64,000 nucleotides of DNA from Tractidigestivibacter montrealensis (GTDB taxonomy: Bacteria; Actinomycetota; Coriobacteriia; Coriobacteriales; Atopobiaceae): contig NZ_JANSKA010000001.1 in NCBI RefSeq assembly GCF_024741235.1, positions 372,001 through 436,000 of the forward strand, written 5' to 3'. The notes under the pieces were generated by a model, which saw only the letters and a list, made by a program, of their open reading frames with translations, made no database searches and was not told the DNA's origin. Of the stretch, positions 58,230-64,000 are shown one piece after another (positions within the stretch are counted from its first letter, which is position 1; every line of letters starts with the position of its first letter). Both the position numbers and the translations under genes were made by a program.

Positions 58230-59285
58230 ATGAGCGAAGCAAAAGACCCAAAGAACACCTGCGTGCTCGTCACCGGCGGCGCCGGCTTCATTGGCAGCCA
58301 CACGGTGGTGGAGCTCCTTCAGGACGGCTACAAGGTAGTCATTGTCGACGACCTCTCCAACGCATCCGAGAAGGTCATCGGCCGCATCAAGACCATCGTG
58401 GGCGACGCAGCGGCAGCGAACCTCACCTTCTACCGCACTGACGTCAACGACCGCGAGGCCATGAACGCCGTCTTTGACGAGAACCACATCGACCGCGTAA
58501 TCCACTTCGCCGGCTTCAAGGCAGTTGGCGAGTCCGTGAGCAAGCCCATCGAGTACTACACCAACAACCTGGGCAACACCCTCACGCTCGTGGACGTGAT
58601 GCGCAACCACGGCTGCAAGGACATCATCTTCTCCAGCTCCGCCACGGTCTACGGCGACCCGGACAGCCTCCCGCTCACCGAGAAGAGCCCCAAGAAGCCC
58701 GCGACCAACCCCTACGGCTGGACCAAGTGGATGATCGAGCAGATCCTGACAGACCTCCACACCGCAGACCCAGAGTGGAACGTTGTGCTTCTCCGCTACT
58801 TCAACCCCATTGGCGCGCACCCCTCGGGACTCATGGGCGAGGACCCCAAGGGCATTCCCAACAACCTCCTGCCCTACGTCGCGCAGGTTGCCATCGGCAA
58901 GCGCGAGTGCGTGCACGTCTTTGGCGATGACTACAACACCCCAGACGGCACCGGCGTCCGCGACTACATCCACGTCTGCGATCTGGCCACCGGCCACGCC
59001 GCGGCTCTCAACTGGATGAACGGCCGCACCGGAGTGGAGATCTTCAACCTCGGCACCGGCAAGGGCACCTCGGTCCTCGAGATCATCAAGGCCTTCTCGC
59101 GCGCCTGCGGCAAGGACCTCCCCTACCAGATCGACCCGCGCCGCCCCGGAGACGTCGATGCCAACTACGCCGACTGCTCCAAGGCCAAGCGCGAGATGGG
59201 CTGGGAGGCCAAGTACACAATCGACGACATGTGCCGCGACTCCTGGAACTGGCAGTGCAAGAACCCCAACGGCTACGAGGGCTAG
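58230..59285 (+). CDS. galE: UDP-glucose 4-epimerase
   Basis: The 351-residue short-chain dehydrogenase-like enzyme has the NAD loop VLVTGGAGFIGSHTVVEL, FSSSATVYG, the catalytic NPYGWTKWM (Tyr-x3-Lys) and the C-terminal GTGKGTSVLEIIKAF and DPRRPGDVD substrate motifs. It interconverts UDP-glucose and UDP-galactose for cell-wall sugars or galactose use. ATG 58230 follows AAAGGAAA; the open frame upstream is non-coding. The polyprenyl synthetase gene begins three bases after its stop. Confidence 0.95.
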   Translation: MSEAKDPKNTCVLVTGGAGFIGSHTVVELLQDGYKVVIVDDLSNASEKVIGRIKTIVGDAAAANLTFYRTDVNDREAMNAVFDENHIDRVIHFAGFKAVGESVSKPIEYYTNNLGNTLTLVDVMRNHGCKDIIFSSSATVYGDPDSLPLTEKSPKKPATNPYGWTKWMIEQILTDLHTADPEWNVVLLRYFNPIGAHPSGLMGEDPKGIPNNLLPYVAQVAIGKRECVHVFGDDYNTPDGTGVRDYIHVCDLATGHAAALNWMNGRTGVEIFNLGTGKGTSVLEIIKAFSRACGKDLPYQIDPRRPGDVDANYADCSKAKREMGWEAKYTIDDMCRDSWNWQCKNPNGYEG

Positions 59286-59287
59286 CC

Positions 59288-60355
59288 ATGGCAGCAGGCA
59301 GCGCCACAGACACGGGCAACGGGGGCAGGCTCTTCGCGGAATACCTCGCCGAGAAGCGTCCCGCCATCGAGGCGTACCTCGTCAGACACGCGCCCGCACC
59401 CCTGTCCGACGAGACGCACGCGGGCGATGACCTTTCACGTTACCTTTACGACCCATTTGCGCGCTTCACGCGCTCGGGCGGCAAGCGCACGCGTCCCGCG
59501 CTGGCGCTGCTTGGCTGCGAGGCCGTTGGCGGAGACGCCTCGTGCGCCCTCTCGGCCGCGGCCGCAATAGAGGACTTCCAGTCCGCAGCCCTCATCCACG
59601 ACGACATCGCCGACGAGGGCGAGATGCGCCGTGGCCAGCCCTGCGTGCACCGCACCGAAGGCATTGGCGTGGCCATCAACGTTGGTGACCTCGGCATCGT
59701 TCGCACCTTCGGGGGCGTGCTCGAGGACGAATCGCTCGACGGCACAACCAAGCTGCGCGTGCTCGAGGAGATTGCGCAGATGGAGCAGCGCACCGTCGAG
59801 GGTCAGGCGCTCGACCTCGGCTGGGCGCGCGACGAGCGTTGGGACGTCACCACGGGTGACTACCTCACGATGGCCACGCACAAGACCGCGTTCTACTCCG
59901 CCGCCTCGCCGCTCTCCATTGGCGCCATCTGCGGTGGCGGAACGGACGCACAGGTGGAGGCGCTTGGCTCCTTTGGCATAGACGCAGGCCTCGCCTTCCA
60001 GCTGCAGGACGACCTCCTCAACCTCGTTGGCGACGCCGAGGCCCAGGGCAAGGACTTCCGGAGCGACATCACCGAGGGCAAGCGCACCATGATCGTGTGC
60101 TGGGCGCTCGAGCATCTTGCAGGCGCCGAGAGGGACGAGCTTCTCGGCATTCTCTCGTCGCACGCTACGGATGCGTCAGTGCTTGCCCGCGCGGTGGAGC
60201 TCATGGAGGATGCGGGGGCCATCGACGCAGTGCGCAGCTACGCCCATGGGCTCGCACGCAGCGCAAAGGCAAGCCTCAAGGGCGTCGAGCTCGCAGGAGA
60301 CGCACACGCCGTTCTCGAATCTATGGCAGACTTCTTTGTGGAACGCAGGGGCTAG
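59288..60355 (+). CDS. Polyprenyl diphosphate synthase
   Basis: The 355-residue protein is a trans-isoprenyl diphosphate synthase. The region GGKRTRPALALLGCEA binds the diphosphate, the first Asp-rich motif is IHDDIADEGEMRRG, and the second is FQLQDDLLNLVGD. It elongates allylic diphosphates with IPP, giving geranylgeranyl or longer chains for quinones or carrier lipids; the chain length cannot be read reliably. It is coupled to galE by three bases. The start is set at ATG 59288 with GAGGG upstream. Confidence 0.92.
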   Translation: MAAGSATDTGNGGRLFAEYLAEKRPAIEAYLVRHAPAPLSDETHAGDDLSRYLYDPFARFTRSGGKRTRPALALLGCEAVGGDASCALSAAAAIEDFQSAALIHDDIADEGEMRRGQPCVHRTEGIGVAINVGDLGIVRTFGGVLEDESLDGTTKLRVLEEIAQMEQRTVEGQALDLGWARDERWDVTTGDYLTMATHKTAFYSAASPLSIGAICGGGTDAQVEALGSFGIDAGLAFQLQDDLLNLVGDAEAQGKDFRSDITEGKRTMIVCWALEHLAGAERDELLGILSSHATDASVLARAVELMEDAGAIDAVRSYAHGLARSAKASLKGVELAGDAHAVLESMADFFVERRG

Positions 60356-60399
60356 CCCGGATGCTGCCTCACGCCCACGATATCGAGGGGAACTAGGGT

Positions 60400-61317
60400 A
60401 TGGAACCAATTCGCGAAGGCGCGTCGGGCGCCGCCGTGGAGGACATCCAGGAGCGCCTGGGCTCGCTGGGATATAAGATCGACGAGAAGGAAACTGCCGA
60501 GAAGACCTTTGGCCATTCGACAGCCACCGCCGTCGCGCGCTTTAGGCTCGACCACGGTCTGTCGCTGGGCGACGTCATTGATACTGCTACCTGGGCCGCA
60601 TTGGTGGACGAGTGCTACCAGCTTGGTGACCGCACGCTCTACCTGCGCCTCCCAAACTTCCATGGCAACGACGTGCGCCAGCTCCAGGAGCGTCTCAACG
60701 TCCTGGGCTTCTCCTGCGGCGCGGTCGACGGCCAGTACGGTGCCCACACCGAGGCCGCGGTCAAGCAGTTCCAGGAGAGCGTTGGCCTTTTGGCAGACGG
60801 CATGGCCTTCCCCGACACCTTTGATGCCATCGACCGCCTGAAGCACGTGTGGGGCGGCAACCCCGCTGCTGGTCCGCATCCGCAGGGCGGCATGGGCTTT
60901 GCCCGCGCCGCAGGCGTGCTCGAGGTCGTGAAGCTCTGCATCACCGGCGAGGACCCCATCTCGAGAAACGTCGCGGGCCGCATCTGGAACCTGGCAAGCG
61001 CCACGACAAACGCCTCGGGCCTCGAGCTTGTGGACTCCGCGGCGTCCGACGCCTGCAAGGGAGCCCAGGCCGTGCTCGTGCTCTCTGCCGCTCCCCTGCC
61101 CGATGGCACCACCACCTCCAACGTGGTGATGGACGACGTCGACACGCTGCCGCTGCGCCTGCGCACGGCCGTCGAGAGCTCGCGCGAGACCGTGCCCGTA
61201 GTGCGCATCGAGCTGCCCGTTGGCCCCAACTTCGAGGGCATTTTCACCATCGGCGACGCCCAGACCTACGCCGTGCTGCTGCTCGACGCAATCTGCGCCG
61301 CGTTCGAAGGGATGTGA
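60400..61317 (+). CDS. Peptidoglycan-binding protein with two PG_binding_1 domains
   Basis: The 305-residue protein carries two PG_binding_1 repeats (residues about 6-73: GASGAAVEDIQERLGSLGY; and about 88-150: GNDVRQLQERLNVLGFSCG ... AVKQFQESVGL). The layout resembles CwlM, which continues with an amidase domain, but in the C-terminal half (about 165-305) I see no zinc-site histidines or glutamate of an amidase_3 domain. It has no signal peptide, so it may be a cytoplasmic regulator of peptidoglycan synthesis as shown for mycobacterial CwlM; this is analogy. The TGA stop (61315-61317) is the first codon of a palindrome copy. Confidence 0.85.
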   Translation: MEPIREGASGAAVEDIQERLGSLGYKIDEKETAEKTFGHSTATAVARFRLDHGLSLGDVIDTATWAALVDECYQLGDRTLYLRLPNFHGNDVRQLQERLNVLGFSCGAVDGQYGAHTEAAVKQFQESVGLLADGMAFPDTFDAIDRLKHVWGGNPAAGPHPQGGMGFARAAGVLEVVKLCITGEDPISRNVAGRIWNLASATTNASGLELVDSAASDACKGAQAVLVLSAAPLPDGTTTSNVVMDDVDTLPLRLRTAVESSRETVPVVRIELPVGPNFEGIFTIGDAQTYAVLLLDAICAAFEGM

Positions 61318-61343
61318 GACAAAGGGACAGTCCCTTTGTCTCA
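61315..61343. repeat. TGAGACAAAGGGAC palindrome, copy 5, providing a stop codon
   Basis: Perfect 29-bp palindrome (centre A). Its first TGA is the stop codon of the peptidoglycan-binding protein gene. Confidence 0.88.
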
Positions 61344-61360
61344 TGGCGCAACTCATATAG

Positions 61361-61398
61361 CGACGGCCCCGAAGCAACTTCGCTCCGAGGCCGTTTTT
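61361..61398 (+). terminator. Rho-independent terminator between convergent genes
   Basis: ACGGCCCCGAAGC pairs with GCTCCGAGGCCGT (two mismatches) and TTTTT follows at 61394-61398 on the plus strand. It ends transcripts coming from the peptidoglycan-binding protein gene, and is bracketed by two palindrome copies. Confidence 0.8.
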
Positions 61399-61430
61399 GT
61401 GAGACAAAGGGACTGTCCCTTTGTCTCACA
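61398..61430. repeat. TGAGACAAAGGGAC palindrome, copy 6, providing the glgP stop
   Basis: Perfect 33-bp palindrome (arm TGTGAGACAAAGGGAC, centre T). The TCA at 61426-61428 is the TGA stop codon of the minus-strand glycogen phosphorylase gene. Confidence 0.88.
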
Positions 61431-63687
61431 GGTGCCAGATGTCCTCGTTGTACTGGCGGATGGTGCGGTCGGACGAGAAGGCACCCGCCTTCGCAATGTT
61501 CACCAGCGACTTCTTGCGCCAGGCATCGCGGTTCTCGTAGTCGGCAAGCACCTGCTCCTTCTTCTGGATGTACTCCTCAATGTCGAGAAGCGCCATGAAC
61601 CAGTCCTTCCAGGCCATGTCGTCGTGCAGGCGGTGCAGGCGCTCTGCGTTGCCCAGCGCAAGGAAGGCGGGGTTGGTGATGAAGTCGACCAGGAGCTTCA
61701 CGCCGGGGCGCAGGTAGTGCGCGTGCGCATCGTAGGCGTGCTCGGCGTACAGTCGCTCGACCTCCTTGGAAGAGGTACCAAAGGTGTAGATGTTCTCGTC
61801 ACCCACAAGGTCGGCAATCTCGACGTTTGCTCCGTCCAGCGTGCAGAGGGTCACGGCTCCGTTGAGCATGAACTTCATGTTCGAGGTGCCCGAGGCTTCC
61901 TTTGAGGCAAGAGAGATCTGCTCGGAGATGTCAGCGGCGGGAATCACACGCTCGGCAGCGCTCACGTTGTAGTTCTCAATCATGACCACCTGCAGGTACG
62001 GCGAGACAACCGGGTCTGCCGCAATCCAGCGGGAGAGCAGCAGGATCAGGTGGATGATGTCCTGCGCGATGGTGTAGGCAGGTGCCGCCTTGCCGCCAAA
62101 GATGATGGTGAGCGGACGCGCGGGAATGTTGCCGTTCTTGATGTCGAGGTACTTCCAGATGATATAGAGCGCAAGCATCTGCTGGCGCTTGTACTCGTGG
62201 ATGCGCTTCACCTGCACGTCGATGATGGCGTCCTCGGGAATCCGCACGCCCTGCGTCTCCCAGAGGAACTCGCGCATGCTGGCCTTGGCCTGCGTCTTTG
62301 CATTATCCAGGCGAGCGAGAACCGCGTCGTCGTCCTTGAAGGCGAGAAGCCCCGAGAGGTCGCACGAGGTGCGCCAGTCGGTGCCCAGGACGTCATCGAG
62401 CACGCCAGAAAGTGCCGGGTTGGCATCCATGATCCAGCGGCGGAAGGTGATGCCGTTGGTCTTGTTGGAGAACTTCTCGGGGTAGAGCTCATAGAAGGGG
62501 TGAAGCTCCGTGTCCTCGAGAATCTTGGTGTGCAGCGCTGCCACGCCGTTGATCGAGAAGCCGTAGTGGATAGCCATGTGGGCCATGTGCACCACGCCGT
62601 CGCGCACGATGGCCACGGCGTCGTCGCTGCCGTTCTCGGCGCGCTCCAGCTCGTCCAGCTTGATCACGATCTCCGCTATGCGCGGGGCAACGGTCTTGAG
62701 GCTCTCGAGGGGCCACTTCTCGAGCGCCTCCGCGAGGATGGTGTGGTTGGTGTAGGCCACCATGCGGCGCACCACCGAGACGGCCTCGTCAAACTCGAAG
62801 CCGTGAACGTCCACGAGCAGGCGCACCAGCTCGGGGATGACCATCGAGGGGTGCGTGTCGTTGATCTGCACCACGGCGTAGTCGGGCAGGTCGTGCAGGT
62901 TGGAGCCACGCTCCATTGCCTCGTCGAGGATGAGCTGCGCCGCGTTGGAGACCATGAAGTACTCCTGGTATACGCGGAGCAGGCGGCCGGCGTCGTCGGA
63001 GTCGTCGGGGTAGAGGAAGAGCGTGAGGTTCTTGGCGAGCTCGCCCTTGTCGAAGTCGATGGAGTTCACCGGCACCAGCGAGTCATCGACGCTCTCGAGG
63101 TCAAACAGGCGCAGGCGGTTCTTGGTCGTGCGCACGTAGCCCAGAACGTCGATGTCATAGAGGCGCGACTTCACCGAGAAGCCGCCAAACTCCACGGTGT
63201 AGGCCTTCTCGTCCCTCACGAGCCAGTCCTGGCGGTCCAGCCAGCCATCGGGCTCGGCGGCCTGCTGCAGGTCAACAAAGCGCTGGTGGAAGAGACCGTA
63301 GTGGTAGTTAAGGCCAACTCCGTCGCCAGGGAGTCCCAGCGTGGCGATGGAGTCCAGGAAGCACGCGGCGAGACGACCGAGGCCGCCGTTGCCCAGGGAC
63401 GGCTCGACCTCGCGCGCCTCCACAGCACCCAGGTCGTGGCCGGCGCTAGCAAGCTGGGCCTTAACGTCGTCGTACACGCCAAGCTCGATGAGGTTGTTGG
63501 TGAGCAGACGGCCGATGAGGAACTCGGCCGAGAGGTAGTACAGGCGGCGCTTGCCCTCGTTGAGGGGCATGGTTGCCGCGTGCTCGCGGACAATGTCCTC
63601 GAGCATGGCGCAGATGGCGGAGTCGTCAAGCTCGGCGAGCGGACGACCGTACTTCTCCTGGGAGCGAGCCTCAAGATCGATCTTCAT
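61426..63687 (-). CDS. glgP: Glycogen/maltodextrin phosphorylase
   Basis: The 753-residue enzyme belongs to the GT35 family: PSLGNGGLGRLAACFLDS near residue 105, LNYHYGLFHQRF, HPSMVIPELVR, TNHTILAEALEKWP, KRIHEYKRQQ and EASGTSNMKFMLNG with the PLP lysine. It phosphorolyses alpha-1,4-glucans to glucose 1-phosphate. ATG 63687 follows GGAGG by about 10 bases and gives the family start MKIDLEARSQEKYG. 4-alpha-glucanotransferase lies directly upstream on the same strand, forming a maltodextrin/glycogen degradation operon. Confidence 0.95.
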   Translation of the reverse strand: MKIDLEARSQEKYGRPLAELDDSAICAMLEDIVREHAATMPLNEGKRRLYYLSAEFLIGRLLTNNLIELGVYDDVKAQLASAGHDLGAVEAREVEPSLGNGGLGRLAACFLDSIATLGLPGDGVGLNYHYGLFHQRFVDLQQAAEPDGWLDRQDWLVRDEKAYTVEFGGFSVKSRLYDIDVLGYVRTTKNRLRLFDLESVDDSLVPVNSIDFDKGELAKNLTLFLYPDDSDDAGRLLRVYQEYFMVSNAAQLILDEAMERGSNLHDLPDYAVVQINDTHPSMVIPELVRLLVDVHGFEFDEAVSVVRRMVAYTNHTILAEALEKWPLESLKTVAPRIAEIVIKLDELERAENGSDDAVAIVRDGVVHMAHMAIHYGFSINGVAALHTKILEDTELHPFYELYPEKFSNKTNGITFRRWIMDANPALSGVLDDVLGTDWRTSCDLSGLLAFKDDDAVLARLDNAKTQAKASMREFLWETQGVRIPEDAIIDVQVKRIHEYKRQQMLALYIIWKYLDIKNGNIPARPLTIIFGGKAAPAYTIAQDIIHLILLLSRWIAADPVVSPYLQVVMIENYNVSAAERVIPAADISEQISLASKEASGTSNMKFMLNGAVTLCTLDGANVEIADLVGDENIYTFGTSSKEVERLYAEHAYDAHAHYLRPGVKLLVDFITNPAFLALGNAERLHRLHDDMAWKDWFMALLDIEEYIQKKEQVLADYENRDAWRKKSLVNIAKAGAFSSDRTIRQYNEDIWHL

Positions 63688-63769
63688 GTGTTGCGATACC
63701 TCCAAGTGTCGCGGTGACATGACGGAAAGGCGCATACCGCGCAAGGCGGGCGCGTCCCCAAGCACTCCC

Positions 63770-64000
63770 CTATTTGGGAAGCTCGGGCTCCTTCGTGCCG
63801 GGGACCCGGTAATAGGTGGTGGTCAGATCAGAGAGCTCTGTCTCGACCTCGGGCGTAATGGCCTCCGGCAGCATGCGCCAGCGCCAGTTCTTCCCGACGG
63901 TCGAGGGGGTGTTGGTGCGAGCGGAGTTATCCAGCCCGAGAAGATCCTGCATGCGGAAGATGCAGGTGTCGCTCACCGAGGCGGCAATGGCGCGGTTGCA
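63770..64000 (-). CDS. malQ: 4-alpha-glucanotransferase (C-terminal end)
   Basis: Only the last 76 residues are inside the window; the frame stays open to the right edge. The sequence ASVSDTCIFRMQDLLGLDNSARTN followed by PSTVGKNWRWRM is the diagnostic C-terminal region of GH77 amylomaltases. The enzyme transfers glucan segments between maltodextrins. It precedes glgP by 82 bp on the same strand, so the two probably act together on glycogen or maltodextrins. Confidence 0.93.
   Translation of the reverse strand, partial: CNRAIAASVSDTCIFRMQDLLGLDNSARTNTPSTVGKNWRWRMLPEAITPEVETELSDLTTTYYRVPGTKEPELPK

Noticed and set aside
1-64000. CRISPR arrays, tRNA, rRNA, prophage or complete insertion sequences
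   Set aside because: No regularly spaced direct repeats, no cloverleaf or rRNA sequence and no transposase or phage gene were found; the repeats present are short palindromes and MITE-like units.

Overview
The window is GC-rich, densely packed bacterial chromosome with no rRNA, tRNA, CRISPR or prophage genes visible. Its content suggests a strictly anaerobic, gut-type actinobacterium of the Coriobacteriia (Atopobiaceae/Olsenella-like). That placement is inferred from GC content, gene repertoire and Tat-type lipoprotein signals, and was not tested by phylogeny.

About three quarters of the window is one theme: anaerobic breakdown of purines and the molybdenum chemistry it needs. On the minus strand at 1-5181 lie ygeY, ygeW, a carbamate kinase, a ModE-like/MocA-like fusion and the start of hyuA. 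After an interruption (5.6-16.5 kb: a broken, circularly permuted GH3 glucosidase, an AgrC/AgrA-like two-component pair, two small membrane proteins and a Bce-type ABC transporter with its own two-component system) the purine theme resumes. It comprises ygeX, a guanine deaminase, a xanthine/uracil-type permease, a double-cubane-type reductase, xdhABC, a second guanine-deaminase-like amidohydrolase, an AzgA-type permease, a nucleoside ABC transporter with two BMP lipoproteins and a small deaminase, a fused XdhD-type molybdenum hydroxylase, a four-cluster ferredoxin, ygfK and ssnA. A DauR/YheO-type regulator, an M20 hydrolase and a pirin follow. Molybdopterin synthesis (mogA-like, moeA-like, moaC-MOSC, moaA) and molybdate uptake (modCBA) occupy 49.5-55.8 kb. 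From 56 kb on the genes are ordinary: an SOS-controlled Y-family polymerase with a YolD-like partner, galE, a polyprenyl synthetase, a peptidoglycan-binding protein, glycogen phosphorylase and the end of malQ.

The proposed logic is that nucleosides and bases are imported and deaminated to xanthine or urate. The Mo-hydroxylases with YgfK and the ferredoxin handle ring redox steps, HyuA/SsnA/YgeY-type hydrolases open the rings, YgeX splits 2,3-diaminopropionate to pyruvate and ammonia, and YgeW with carbamate kinase recovers ATP from carbamoyl phosphate.

Two features stand out. First, a palindromic motif (CNAAC-N5-GTTNG; perfect versions CAAAC-TTTTT-GTTTG and CAAAC-AAAAA-GTTTG) recurs upstream of at least six purine transcription units and of modA, implying one regulon for purine catabolism and molybdate uptake. 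Second, the intergenic spaces are rich in palindromic repeats: a 29-35 bp TGAGACAAAGGGAC palindrome that supplies or abuts the stop codons of neighbouring genes, hairpins acting as terminators (one split by a 59-bp IS3-like MITE), a 152-bp element with 26-bp inverted ends, and two further dispersed families.
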